A stretch of 64,000 bases of DNA from Leptolinea sp964424035 (GCA_964424035.1 CAYRHB010000002.1:10157-74156); one strand, 5' to 3'. Shown: positions 27,437-36,251, counted from the stretch's first letter. The notes: a model not told the origin generated them from the letters alone. Numbers and translations: made by a program.

Positions 27437-28087
27437 GTGAAGATCGATAGACGTAATTCCATATACGGGCTTCGCGATTATATTTTTAAACGAACAGCCG
27501 ATCTCGGCTTAATTCTGATCGCACTACCGGTGCTTATCCCGCTTTTTACCATCATTGCCATCGCCATCAAACGCGATTCAAAAGGGGCGGTTTTTTTCAA
27601 ACAGAAACGCGCCGGTATTGATTGCATCCCCTTCTATTGCTATAAATTCCGGACCATGCAGGCCAATGCCGATGAATCAATCCACAAGAAACACATCAAA
27701 GATTATATTTCCGGCAAGGTAGATATCAAAACGGATGTCAAGCTTTTAAACGACCGGCGGGTCACACGCGTCGGAAAATTTCTACGCAAGACAAGCCTGG
27801 ACGAATTGCCCCAGCTGATCAATGTGGTAAAAGGCGAGATGAGCATAGTCGGCCCGAGGCCGCTTCCCATGTATGAAGTGGAAGAATTCAGCCTCTGGCA
27901 CAGTGAGCGATTTCTGGCCTTCCCCGGCCTGACAGGATACTGGCAGGTCAACGGAAGAGGCCGGGTGGCTTTCGACGACCAACTCCGTATGGACATCCGC
28001 TATATCCGGAACTGGTCAATCTGGTTGGATATCAAACTCATCTTTCAAACCATTCCGGCGGTAATCTTTGCCAAAGGCGCCGGATAA
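27437..28087 (+). CDS. Initiating sugar-1-phosphate transferase (short form)
   Basis: A 216-residue bacterial sugar transferase containing only the catalytic part: one hydrophobic segment (GLILIALPVLIPLFTII), FFKQKRAG, CYKFRTMQANADES, RKTSLDELPQL, MSIVGPRPLP and GLTGYWQVNGRGR. It transfers a sugar-1-phosphate to undecaprenyl phosphate. The start is GTG at 27437. It is the second initiating transferase of the locus and lies just before the flippase, so it may start a different repeat unit from the enzyme at 6553, or the same one as a backup. Confidence 0.9.
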   Translation: MKIDRRNSIYGLRDYIFKRTADLGLILIALPVLIPLFTIIAIAIKRDSKGAVFFKQKRAGIDCIPFYCYKFRTMQANADESIHKKHIKDYISGKVDIKTDVKLLNDRRVTRVGKFLRKTSLDELPQLINVVKGEMSIVGPRPLPMYEVEEFSLWHSERFLAFPGLTGYWQVNGRGRVAFDDQLRMDIRYIRNWSIWLDIKLIFQTIPAVIFAKGAG

Positions 28088-28196
28088 ACAGGCTGAATTC
28101 TCTTTTCAACATCGACACACGTTATAATCCGGACGAAATTATCAATCACCCGGTCCCGATTTATCGAATCCCAACCGGTTTCTTTTTCTAAATCAA

Positions 28197-29672
28197 ATGC
28201 CGAAATCCTCCCTGTCCATTTTCCTCAGTAATGTCCTTTCATCCGGTTTGGGGAAGGCGTCAACAGTCGTCTTCGGGATTCTGTGCATTCTTGTCTATGC
28301 CCGCTGGATGTCACCGGAGGATTACGGTGGATTTGTACTCCTGCAGGTTTTAATCGGCCTGGGGTTGTCCTTTGGCGAACTGGGGATGGATACTGTCGCG
28401 ACCCGGTTTATCGCCAGTACCGAAGACCCGCAAGAGCAACGCAAGATTATTAATACCGGTATCCTCTTCAGGGCGGTCTGCATGATTTTGATCTGCGTGC
28501 TGATCTTTTTATTTCAGGATGGTATCTACCGGTTCATGGGAGGGAAAGTTCCCCAGCTTTTGCTCTTTTATCTACCGGTCTTCCTTTTTGTGGAAGGATT
28601 GCTTGAATACTATTCATACGTACTTCAGGGCCTGTTGAAGTTTAAAGCCCTGGCAGCCATCAATTTCACGTATGGCATCACAAGCTTTGTTCTTACCGTA
28701 ATCCTGGTCATCCCGATGGATATGGGGGTCCTCGGTTTGGTCTGGGCACGGCTGGCGCCGAATATTCTGTGCCTTGTACTGTCCATCTTCGCCATTCAAA
28801 CCGGGTTCCGGCTGGAGTTTGACCTGGACTGGTTTAAAAAATTGTTCAAATTTGGTATTCCACTGTATGGGAACAAACTGCTTGCATTTGCTTACAGCCG
28901 GGCTGATACATTGATCATCGGTTATTTCTTTGGTCCGGCAGAAATTGCCATTTATGAATTCGCGCGCCGCATACCGGAAAGCATTGAAATGCTTTATACC
29001 TCCTTCGTGGATGTATTCTTCCCATACATCACAAACCTTTTTGCCAGCAAGGATTTCGAGAGAATATCCAACATGGTCAACCACGCGAACCGCCTGACCG
29101 GAGTTCTGGGAGGTGCAGCCGTTATCCTCGCAATCGGGTTTGGTCAATGGTTCTTTCGCCTGTTCTTCTCCTGGCAATACCTTTCCAGTGTTCCCATTTT
29201 CATTATCCTCATGATCGTCTTGATCTTCATCGCACTTGATTCCAACCTGGGGTACACACTGGTTGCCATCGGCGAACCGGATAAACCGTTGTACATAAAT
29301 ATTGCCCGATTCGGGATTGTTCTGGGAAGTTATTTCCTATTGATTCCCCGGTTCCAGATCATCGGGGCGGTGATATCATCCATGATCGGATTGATCATCG
29401 TAAACCCCGTGAATGTGTTCTTTCTGCGCCGAAAACAGATTGACGCAAAAATCAGTGTTTACTTCAAATCACTGCTGATGCTTTCTCCCGGTCTGATACC
29501 GTATTACTTCTACGGAAGTAACATTCCCATTGCCCTGGCATATCTGGCGGTTTTCTTTGTAGGATGTTATTTTGCCGGGCTTCTACGGGTGGAAGATTTT
29601 CAGCTTTTCCGGAACGAAGCCGTCGAACTATTTTTCTGGTTCAAGAGAAAACTCACACATGCCCATTCCTGA
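28197..29672 (+). CDS. Wzx-type polysaccharide flippase
   Basis: A 491-residue membrane protein with about twelve to fourteen hydrophobic segments and the MATE/MOP-like pattern of oligosaccharide flippases (YARWMSPEDYGGF near the N-terminus, AYSRADTLIIGYFFGPAEIAIYE in the middle, of which ADTLIIG is diagnostic). It would move lipid-linked repeat units across the membrane for the Wzy-like polymerase at 19513. A TATAAT at 28123-28128 without a clear -35 lies upstream. It overlaps the next gene by 14 bases. Confidence 0.85.
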   Translation: MPKSSLSIFLSNVLSSGLGKASTVVFGILCILVYARWMSPEDYGGFVLLQVLIGLGLSFGELGMDTVATRFIASTEDPQEQRKIINTGILFRAVCMILICVLIFLFQDGIYRFMGGKVPQLLLFYLPVFLFVEGLLEYYSYVLQGLLKFKALAAINFTYGITSFVLTVILVIPMDMGVLGLVWARLAPNILCLVLSIFAIQTGFRLEFDLDWFKKLFKFGIPLYGNKLLAFAYSRADTLIIGYFFGPAEIAIYEFARRIPESIEMLYTSFVDVFFPYITNLFASKDFERISNMVNHANRLTGVLGGAAVILAIGFGQWFFRLFFSWQYLSSVPIFIILMIVLIFIALDSNLGYTLVAIGEPDKPLYINIARFGIVLGSYFLLIPRFQIIGAVISSMIGLIIVNPVNVFFLRRKQIDAKISVYFKSLLMLSPGLIPYYFYGSNIPIALAYLAVFFVGCYFAGLLRVEDFQLFRNEAVELFFWFKRKLTHAHS

Positions 29673-30687
29673 TCTACGAAACAACTTCAATTCCTTCCTG
29701 GTTTCAAGCCGGTTATCCAGATTCGCCCGGCCTTTTGCTCCATACCGGGGCCAGATATTGATGTTCCATCGGGTTGTTACGCCTGGCGGGAATACTCGGC
29801 TGCCGGAAAACCAGTTATATGAAGTCACCCCTGACACCCTGCGCGATGTGATCAAGTTTTACCGTCGCCTGGATTTTGATTTTGTCAGCATGGATGAAAT
29901 GCTGCAACGGATTTCGGGAAAAAAGTCATCCAGGCGATTTGTTGCCCTGACAATTGATGACGGCTACACTGACACGCTAACCGACGCCATGCCGGTCCTG
30001 CAAGCAGAGAACATTCCCTTCTGTCTCTATATCACCACAGATTTCCCGGACCGGAAAGCTAAATTCTGGTGGGATATTCTGGAAGACATCCTTATCGGGC
30101 AGGATGTGGTGTCCTTTACGTTGGATGAAAAACCGTATGAAATTATCTGCGGTACGCTGGATGAAAAGCGTGAAGGATTCCTGACAATCTGCTCACTGGT
30201 GATGAAAGCTTCATCCGGGATTTCTGCTGCCTGGCGCGCCGTATTTGCTCCCTACCATATTGATTTTGCCGCCTACACGGAACGAATGGCCTTATCCTGG
30301 GATCAGATCCGTGAGATGAGCCGCGATCCCCTGGTAACCATCGGCGCGCATACATGTTCGCATCCACCTTTGGCGGGCTTGACGGAAGAGGAAGCCCGCG
30401 ATGAGATGGGACACTCCCGGGAGATCATCCGGCAAAAAACGGGTGTGGATCCCATCCACTTCTCCTATCCATACGGATCAAAACTGGATGTGACCAACCG
30501 CGAAGCCAGGCTGGCGGCGGAACTGGGATTTCACTCCGCTGTTACAACAGAGACCGGCAATGTATACAAGAATCACCGGAAGAAGACTCTCCTGCTTCCC
30601 CGTCTTAATGTCAACCGGGATACCTGGCAGCGCGACCTTACTCTGGCCGTTGATGGCTGCCTCCCGCAAACGCTAACCCGGGCATAA
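29659..30687 (+). CDS. Polysaccharide deacetylase family protein (NodB-like) 3
   Basis: A 342-residue NodB-domain protein with the canonical motifs: ALTIDDGYTD (metal and catalytic aspartates), GAHTCSHP (HxxxH-type metal site) and HFSYPYGSK. No signal peptide is evident. I use the ATG at 29659, which overlaps the flippase stop by 14 bases, because an upstream in-frame start would lie well inside the flippase gene. Of the three deacetylase-like proteins in the locus this one looks most likely to be active. The substrate may be an N-acetylated sugar in the EPS. Confidence 0.85.
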   Translation: MPIPDLRNNFNSFLVSSRLSRFARPFAPYRGQILMFHRVVTPGGNTRLPENQLYEVTPDTLRDVIKFYRRLDFDFVSMDEMLQRISGKKSSRRFVALTIDDGYTDTLTDAMPVLQAENIPFCLYITTDFPDRKAKFWWDILEDILIGQDVVSFTLDEKPYEIICGTLDEKREGFLTICSLVMKASSGISAAWRAVFAPYHIDFAAYTERMALSWDQIREMSRDPLVTIGAHTCSHPPLAGLTEEEARDEMGHSREIIRQKTGVDPIHFSYPYGSKLDVTNREARLAAELGFHSAVTTETGNVYKNHRKKTLLLPRLNVNRDTWQRDLTLAVDGCLPQTLTRA

Positions 30688-30727
30688 GTTCCCAGCACTT
30701 CTATACCTTCCGGGGTCTACTATGGTT

Positions 30728-30737
30728 NNNNNNNNNN
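30728..30737. other. Scaffold gap (10 N)
   Basis: Ten consecutive N mark an assembly join between the EPS locus and the sugar transporter. Order and distance across it are not proven by sequence. Confidence 0.95.
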
Positions 30738-30786
30738 CATTCACCTTCCGGTTCAGCTGACAGTAACCGCTGTTTTAAAGACGACA

Positions 30787-30815
30787 GGCAGCGGATACTC
30801 CCCCCGGCCGCTGCC
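30787..30815 (-). terminator. Hairpin at the end of the sugar ABC transporter operon
   Basis: A perfect 8-bp GC-rich stem (30787-30794 with 30808-30815) and 13-base loop lie 30 bases after the last permease stop on the minus strand. The following T-rich stretch is interrupted, so termination is probable but not certain. Confidence 0.5.
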
Positions 30816-30845
30816 CGATCTCCCCAAACAACCCAAATCTATCTT

Positions 30846-31832
30846 CTATGAGGACGATTTCCTGCCCATTTGCTGGAATACCATCTGGATTCCGATGAAG
30901 AACAGGGTGAGCACACCAACACCGATGCGCGTCCACCAGGAGCTCAATGTTCCGTTGAACTGCAGCACACTGACGATCGTGCCTTCGATCAGCACACCGA
31001 ACAGGGTTCCAATCACATTACCCATACCACCGGTAAGTACCGTACCGCCCATAACCACCGAGGCAATGGCGTCCATTTCCATGGAGTAGGCATATTGCCC
31101 GTAGCCGGAGAGAAGCGCCATACTGAAAACAATTCCAGCCAGCGAGGAACAAAATCCGCTGAAGGCGTAAACCATGATGCGGGTGCGTTCCACGGGAAGA
31201 CCCATCAAGCGCGCGGATTGCTCGTTATTACCGATGGCATACATGGTCCGTCCAAACCGGGTGTACTTGGCAATGTAGATGGCTATCAGGAACAGGGTAA
31301 TTGCCACAACCGAATACAGGTACACATAGGTTTTACCCAGACCGGGGATCAGGACTTTCTGGAATGCCAGGGCTTTGTAGATCGGATCAGTGATCGTGAT
31401 GGATGTAAGGCTGATGATGTAGGCCATACCACGGCAGAAGAACATGCCCATGAGGGTTACGACAAACGCTTCCACTTTCAGCTTGTAAATGATGAAACCC
31501 TGAAAGGCTCCAAAAGCCACACCCATAAGGATCATCAATGGCATGATAACAAACGGGCTGATCCCGGCGTTCAACAAGGCAGCCGTGGCCACAGTGGTCA
31601 ACGCCAGCATACCCGCAACAGACAGATCGATACCGTTGGATATAACAACAAACGTCATACCAATGGATAACAGCAAAAGGCTGGCATTATTGACAAACAG
31701 GTTGAAGAAAACCTGCGGTTTTTGCATGGCCGGGTAGATCTGCCCGCAGATGAAATAGCCGACAGAAAAGATGATGATGGTAAATAACAGGGGCCCGTTA
31801 TTCAGGAGGAAGATCTTAGTTCGATTCCACAT
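30846..31832 (-). CDS. yjfF: Sugar ABC transporter permease (YjfF-like)
   Basis: A 328-residue membrane permease of the AraH/RbsC family, with about eight to ten hydrophobic segments and the cytoplasmic coupling region SVVMGGTVLTGGMGNVIGT. Gene order binding protein, ATPase, YtfT-like, YjfF-like matches the E. coli galactofuranose transporter and related arabinose transporters. It overlaps the preceding permease gene by 17 bases, and AAGGGGGAA precedes its ATG. With the araBDA genes next door, L-arabinose or arabinofuranose is the likely cargo (inference). Confidence 0.85.
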   Translation of the reverse strand: MWNRTKIFLLNNGPLLFTIIIFSVGYFICGQIYPAMQKPQVFFNLFVNNASLLLLSIGMTFVVISNGIDLSVAGMLALTTVATAALLNAGISPFVIMPLMILMGVAFGAFQGFIIYKLKVEAFVVTLMGMFFCRGMAYIISLTSITITDPIYKALAFQKVLIPGLGKTYVYLYSVVAITLFLIAIYIAKYTRFGRTMYAIGNNEQSARLMGLPVERTRIMVYAFSGFCSSLAGIVFSMALLSGYGQYAYSMEMDAIASVVMGGTVLTGGMGNVIGTLFGVLIEGTIVSVLQFNGTLSSWWTRIGVGVLTLFFIGIQMVFQQMGRKSSS

Positions 31833-32889
31833 GGCTTCCCCCTTTCTGTCCGCTGAAACGAGAGAGCAGGTTTTTGAGCTGGTCAGAGTAAAGCAGGATC
31901 ACGATCATCACGAGAACGGCTTTGGCTGCCAGCAACGCATTCGCCGGGATACCGATCGTGTACATGCTGAGAGTGAAGGTCCAGATGATCATGGCACCCA
32001 GGATACTGGAAGCCAATGAGAAACGCCCACCCGCCATCAACGTCCCGCCGATGACCACTGAGAGGATTGCGTCCAATTCATAAGCCAGGCCGATGTTGTT
32101 GGCATCGCAGCTGTGCACATACGAACTGAGGATCAGACCGGCGATGGAACCGCAGAAACCACAGAAGGTATAGGCAAACAGTTTGACATTCTTTTCGGAG
32201 ATGCCGCTGTAATGCGTGGATTTCGCATTAATTCCCACTGATTCGATGAACATCCCGATGGAGGTTTTCCGAACCAAAATCCAGCCGATCAGGAACACCA
32301 GTGCCACAATATAAATGGACACTGGAAGTCCCAGAATAAATCCGTTGCCGAACCAGAAATACGGTGTGTAGTAAATGGTCATGATCTGGCCATTGGTGAT
32401 CAGTTGGGCAATCCCGCGCCCGGCCACCATCAGGATCAAAGTGGCGACCATGGGTTGGATGCGCACACGGGAAACGAGAAAACCGTTCCATAGGCCGCAT
32501 AAAGTGCCGGCAGCAATATCCGCGAGAACGATCAAAGGAAGCGGTGTGTTCGTGGTATTCGCGGTAAGGATTTCCACATCGATCAGTTTGTCACCCAGAG
32601 CCGGGTTGATCAATACCGCACCCATGGCGGCGGATATGGCAACTACCGCGCCCACCGACAGGTCAACGCCGCCTGTTGCAATGACCAGGGTCATACCTAT
32701 GGCCACGATCGCCAGGGGAGCGCCGTCATTCAATACATCGATCAGATTGCCGTACAGATGGCCGTCAAGGATGCCAATTTTAAAGAAGCTGGGAGCATAG
32801 AACGCGTCAAAAACAAGGATGATCGCCAATGCAACCACCGGCCAAAATAGACGGCTGTGACGGAAGTTATTAAAAATTTTGTTAATCAT
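31816..32889 (-). CDS. ytfT: Sugar ABC transporter permease (YtfT-like)
   Basis: A 357-residue permease of the same family as the following gene, with GGVDLSVGAVVAISAAMGA in the N-terminal half and VIGGTLMAGGRFSLASSI as the coupling region. It pairs with the YjfF-like protein to form a two-permease membrane channel, which distinguishes this transporter type from the single-permease ribose and AraFGH systems. The start overlaps the ATPase stop by four bases (ATGA-like coupling). Confidence 0.85.
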   Translation of the reverse strand: MINKIFNNFRHSRLFWPVVALAIILVFDAFYAPSFFKIGILDGHLYGNLIDVLNDGAPLAIVAIGMTLVIATGGVDLSVGAVVAISAAMGAVLINPALGDKLIDVEILTANTTNTPLPLIVLADIAAGTLCGLWNGFLVSRVRIQPMVATLILMVAGRGIAQLITNGQIMTIYYTPYFWFGNGFILGLPVSIYIVALVFLIGWILVRKTSIGMFIESVGINAKSTHYSGISEKNVKLFAYTFCGFCGSIAGLILSSYVHSCDANNIGLAYELDAILSVVIGGTLMAGGRFSLASSILGAMIIWTFTLSMYTIGIPANALLAAKAVLVMIVILLYSDQLKNLLSRFSGQKGGSHVESN

Positions 32890-34403
32890 AAATTACCTGC
32901 CATGGTATGCATAATGGTCTGGTCGTCCACCTCGGCGCCATATTCTGCCACCAGTTTGTGATCGCGCAACACCAGAACACGGTGACTGCAGCGTAGTACT
33001 TCTTCCAGTTCGGAGGAGATGAAAATACAGGATTTGCCTTCATCCGCCAGATTCAGAACAAGTTTCTGGATCTCTGTTTTTGCGCCCACATCAATACCGC
33101 GGGTGGGTTCATCGAGGATCAATACCTGGGGGTTGGTTGCCAGCCAGCGGGCAAGAATGACTTTCTGCTGATTTCCACCGCTTAAATTTTTCACAAGCTG
33201 GTCTGGAGATGGTGTGACGATCCCCAACAGTTTGATGTATTTATCAGCGATCTCATATTGTTTCTGGGTTGATAAGAATTTGAACCAGCCTAGCCTGGCC
33301 TGTAATGCCAGGATAATATTCTCACGTATGGTTAGGTCACCGACAATTCCTTCCGCTTTGCGGTCTTCCGGACAAAGCGCAATACCATTTTTCAAAGATT
33401 CCAATGGTGAGAATTTCGTGACCTTTTTCCCGTTCACTTTCAATTCACCGGTTTCCGGTTCATCTATTCCGAAGATCAGGTTCGCCAGTTCAGTACGTCC
33501 TGATCCGAGCAGACCGGCAATGCCGATGACTTCATTTGCCATCAGTTCCATATCAATCGCTTCAATGGAACCTGTTTTACCCATGGCATTGGCTTCTAAA
33601 ACCGGCGTGCCCTCAAGATTCTTCTCAAGCTTGTGCTTACCTTTGGACAGGTCATCCAGATCGGTGAGGCTGCGTCCAAGCATATTGGCGATCAAGTTGA
33701 CTCTGGGTAAAGAGGACGTTTCAAATGTACCCACAAATTTTCCATTCCGGAAAACCGTGATGCGATCCGTAATCTCGTAAACCTGGTCAAGGAAGTGGGT
33801 AATGAAAATGATGCCAATGCCTTCACTCTTCAGTTTTCGCATGACGTCGAAAAGTTGTCTGGTCTCATTCGCATCAAGGCTCGATGTAGGTTCATCCAGA
33901 ATCAACACTTTGGCGTTTTCAAATTCCAGGGAACGGGTAATGGCTACCATTTGTTGAATGGCTACCGAATAGTTGCCCAGGGGTTTGGAAACATCGATCT
34001 CAACCCCCAGTTTCTTTAATGACTGTTCGGCCTGTTCATTCATTCTCTTCCAGCTAATATTTCCCAGGAGACCTTTGGGTTCGTGCCCGAGGACAATGTT
34101 CTCGGCAACCGAGATGTTTGTGCACAGGTTTATTTCCTGGTAAACAGTGGTAATTCCAATTTCCTGGGCATGCTGTGGGGAACGAACTTCAACCTGCCTG
34201 CCATCAAATTCAATGCTTCCGGCATCGGGTTTTTCCACACCGGTTAATACTTTGATGAGCGTTGATTTACCAGCCCCATTTTCGCCGATTAGCGCGTGGA
34301 CTTCTCCTTTTTTCAGGGAAAAATCTACATTTTCAAGGGCAAGCACACCAGGAAAAGATTTCGTGATGCCTTTTGCGCTTAATATATAAGGTGTTTCTTC
34401 CAT
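32886..34403 (-). CDS. ytfR: Sugar ABC transporter ATPase with two nucleotide-binding domains (YtfR-like)
   Basis: A 505-residue double ATPase. The first domain has Walker A GENGAGKST, a weak signature SVAIQQMVAI and Walker B VLILDEPTSSLD. The second has a degenerate P-loop (GLLGSGRTEL), a full signature LSGGNQQKV and LILDEPTRGIDVGA. This asymmetry is normal for MglA/RbsA/AraG/YtfR proteins. It probably powers uptake of a pentose or furanose sugar. A hairpin separates it from the upstream binding-protein gene. Confidence 0.92.
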   Translation of the reverse strand: MEETPYILSAKGITKSFPGVLALENVDFSLKKGEVHALIGENGAGKSTLIKVLTGVEKPDAGSIEFDGRQVEVRSPQHAQEIGITTVYQEINLCTNISVAENIVLGHEPKGLLGNISWKRMNEQAEQSLKKLGVEIDVSKPLGNYSVAIQQMVAITRSLEFENAKVLILDEPTSSLDANETRQLFDVMRKLKSEGIGIIFITHFLDQVYEITDRITVFRNGKFVGTFETSSLPRVNLIANMLGRSLTDLDDLSKGKHKLEKNLEGTPVLEANAMGKTGSIEAIDMELMANEVIGIAGLLGSGRTELANLIFGIDEPETGELKVNGKKVTKFSPLESLKNGIALCPEDRKAEGIVGDLTIRENIILALQARLGWFKFLSTQKQYEIADKYIKLLGIVTPSPDQLVKNLSGGNQQKVILARWLATNPQVLILDEPTRGIDVGAKTEIQKLVLNLADEGKSCIFISSELEEVLRCSHRVLVLRDHKLVAEYGAEVDDQTIMHTMAGNL

Positions 34404-34471
34404 ATCGTCTGCCTTTTTTGGAGCTGTTTAATAAAACGGGTAGGGGAATATTTAAAAGAGGTTTCTTCTTG

Positions 34472-34507
34472 AAGAGAAGCGGCGTTGTATACAACACCGC
34501 TTCTCTT
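34472..34507 (-). promoter_or_regulatory. Intercistronic hairpin between binding protein and ATPase genes
   Basis: An 18-base inverted repeat (34472-34489 with 34490-34507, one C-A mismatch) forms a near-perfect hairpin with an inner palindrome GTTGTATACAAC. It sits in the 156-base gap after the binding-protein stop. No clean T run follows on the minus strand. Such hairpins usually protect or partly terminate the upstream message, giving more binding protein than ATPase. Confidence 0.65.
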
Positions 34508-34559
34508 ATTATAGGAAATTACATTGTTACCAGCTAATTACACAGCTTGCGGCAACGGT

Positions 34560-35603
34560 TTAGTACTTGCGGCCAGGAAGCAGTTCAGCAGCCTGATCAG
34601 CGTAGTAAACTTCTTCGATGGTGATGGTTTCAGCTTCGAAGGGTTTGCCGTTGAGGATGTTCAGAGCCAGTTCCATGGTCTGGGGTCCGAGGAGGGGATT
34701 GCATTCCACGTCGACCTGGATCCAGCCATCAGCCATGGCCTGGAAACCACCGCGGGTGCCGTCAACAGAGACGATCTTGATATCGCCAGGATTGAGGCCG
34801 GCGGCTTTCATAGCTTCGATAGCGCCAATGGCCATGTCATCATTGTGGATGAAAGCACCAGCGATCTCACCTTCGTATTTCTTGAGGAAGGCTTCCATAA
34901 CGGGTTTGCCTTCGGCGCGGGTGAAGTTACCGGTCTGGGAGTCGATGATCTCGATGTTGGAAGCCAGGGTCTTGCGGAAGCCTTCGGCGCGGCCGACAGC
35001 AGCACCGGAGCCGGTGGTTCCGGAGAGTTCAACGATCTTGCCGCCTTCGGGCAGCAGTTTGTTCATTTCTTCGCCGGCTTTCTCGCCTTCCTGAACCATG
35101 TCGGAGCCGATGTGGGCAGCGTACAGGGATTTGTCAGCGGAGACGGAGCGGTCAACAATGATCACGGGGATTCCGGCATCTTTGGCTTCGGTCAGGACGG
35201 CTTCGAAACCATCTTCAACTACAGGAGGCAGGGCAATGATGTCAACACCCTGGGCGATGCAGGCGCGCATAGCGGAGATCTGGTTTTCCTGTTTCTGCTG
35301 GGCATCAGAGAAGATCAAGCGGACGCCGAGCTCACCAGCGGTCTCTTTAAAGGAAGCGGTGTTGGCGGTGCGCCAGTCAGACTCAGCTCCCAACTGCGGG
35401 TAGCACATGGTCATGGTGCTGTAGGTGAATTCCTTCGGTGCAGCTTCTGCAGCCGGTTCGGCAGCAGCCGGTTCAGCAGCGGCCGGTTCGGCAGCAGCCG
35501 GTTCGGCAGCAGGCGCGGGTGTGGCAGGTGCCGCACAGGCGACCATGGCGAACACAAGAACCATCAGCAATGCGATATTCGATACGACTTTCAAGACTTT
35601 CAT
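34560..35603 (-). CDS. ytfQ: Sugar ABC transporter substrate-binding lipoprotein (YtfQ-like)
   Basis: A 347-residue lipoprotein: signal peptide with lipobox MVAC, an Ala/Glu/Pro linker of repeated AEPAA, then a periplasmic-binding type 1 domain (peripl-BP-4 type) with IIALPPVVEDGFEA, VIIVDRSV, HNDDMAIGAIEAM and VSVDGTRGGFQAM, all sugar-contacting or hinge segments of the family. It would capture sugar outside the cell and deliver it to the YtfT/YjfF-like channel. AAGGAG precedes the ATG by seven bases. Its promoter carries the same operator motif as the lacI-type gene. Confidence 0.9.
   Translation of the reverse strand: MKVLKVVSNIALLMVLVFAMVACAAPATPAPAAEPAAAEPAAAEPAAAEPAAEAAPKEFTYSTMTMCYPQLGAESDWRTANTASFKETAGELGVRLIFSDAQQKQENQISAMRACIAQGVDIIALPPVVEDGFEAVLTEAKDAGIPVIIVDRSVSADKSLYAAHIGSDMVQEGEKAGEEMNKLLPEGGKIVELSGTTGSGAAVGRAEGFRKTLASNIEIIDSQTGNFTRAEGKPVMEAFLKKYEGEIAGAFIHNDDMAIGAIEAMKAAGLNPGDIKIVSVDGTRGGFQAMADGWIQVDVECNPLLGPQTMELALNILNGKPFEAETITIEEVYYADQAAELLPGRKY
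35449..35508. repeat. Four tandem 15-bp repeats in the ytfQ-like gene
   Basis: Four direct copies of GCAGCCGGTTCGGCA with one or two changes (35449-35463, 35464-35478, 35479-35493, 35494-35508) encode the AEPAA linker between lipid anchor and binding domain. Copy number is likely to vary between strains. Confidence 0.85.
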
Positions 35604-35954
35604 CCCATTTCTCCTTCATAGTTTTCAAACAACGATTTTTGTATGGCTTGTGTAGAATTGTCTATCTTTGTAATTCTCTTATCATTCTCCTCCTCCTGAG
35701 TTTTTCTGGATTACTCAGAAAACCACTGTCCGCGATTATCAAAATTTTTCTTGGAATTTGATCGACAGACATTCGCTTGACTTTTGGCAATTCGTTTGCC
35801 TGGGTCGGGGACAGCAAGAGACATGCGAATCACCCATTCGTTACACCTGGCAAAGCCGGGGTAATTCTTGAATTTTTTCACCTCTAAAATTTACCGGTAG
35901 TGGGTTTGCTCCTGACTTTCGTAATTTTTCAGCGTGTCAGAAGCTGATGACTAC

Positions 35955-35976
35955 ACGATAACGTTCCCGTTATCGT
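35955..35976. promoter_or_regulatory. LacI-type operator at the transporter promoter
   Basis: A perfect inverted repeat, ACGATAACG, TTCC, CGTTATCGT. It starts a few bases after the predicted transcription start (about 35980, minus strand), a position where a bound repressor would block transcription. The related site is at 36230-36251. Confidence 0.7.
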
Positions 35977-35986
35977 TCACATTGAG

Positions 35987-36015
35987 ATATTAGCAAAGTA
36001 AAACACCAATGTCAA
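35987..36015 (-). promoter_or_regulatory. Promoter of the sugar ABC transporter operon
   Basis: On the minus strand: perfect TTGACA (36010-36015), 17-base spacer, TAATAT (35987-35992). The operator lies directly downstream. Confidence 0.65.
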
Positions 36016-36202
36016 GTGGATTCTTTAAAATACCTGACCTTTGTAACAAATTTCATGACGATAATCACTTTTTTCTGTTTTTTTCTGTTAATATTTGTTC
36101 TAATTGCTACAATAAATACAGGTTTTTGTGTTATTTTTATTGTTCTTTTATTGCCAAACCTGTCCGCGGACGCTCCTGGATCCTAGCCCGTGGTAAGATT
36201 GC

Positions 36203-36231
36203 TTGACAAACACATATCTATTTGCTACGAT
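36203..36231 (+). promoter_or_regulatory. Promoter of the LacI-type regulator gene
   Basis: Perfect TTGACA (36203-36208), 17-base spacer, TACGAT (36226-36231). The predicted start near 36238 lies inside the second operator, which suggests autoregulation. It also rules out translation starts before 36238. Confidence 0.7.
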
Positions 36232-36251
36232 GTTATCGTTCCCGATACCGA
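36230..36251. promoter_or_regulatory. LacI-type operator at the regulator promoter
   Basis: ATGTTATCG, TTCC, CGATACCGA: an imperfect inverted repeat with the same centre as 35955-35976. The two sites share the pattern AxGxTAxCG-TTCC-CGxTAxCG (12 of 18 arm positions plus the whole centre). It covers the predicted transcription start. Confidence 0.6.

Noticed and set aside
30870..31670. A 266-codon plus-strand frame opposite the YjfF-like permease
   Set aside because: Rich in His, Gly and Asn as expected of the antisense of a membrane protein; no recognisable domain.
34524..35621. A 365-codon open frame on the plus strand opposite the sugar-binding lipoprotein gene
   Set aside because: It mirrors a GC-biased real gene, has no ribosome site and a low-complexity Gly/Ser end encoded by the repeat; the minus-strand protein has clear family motifs.
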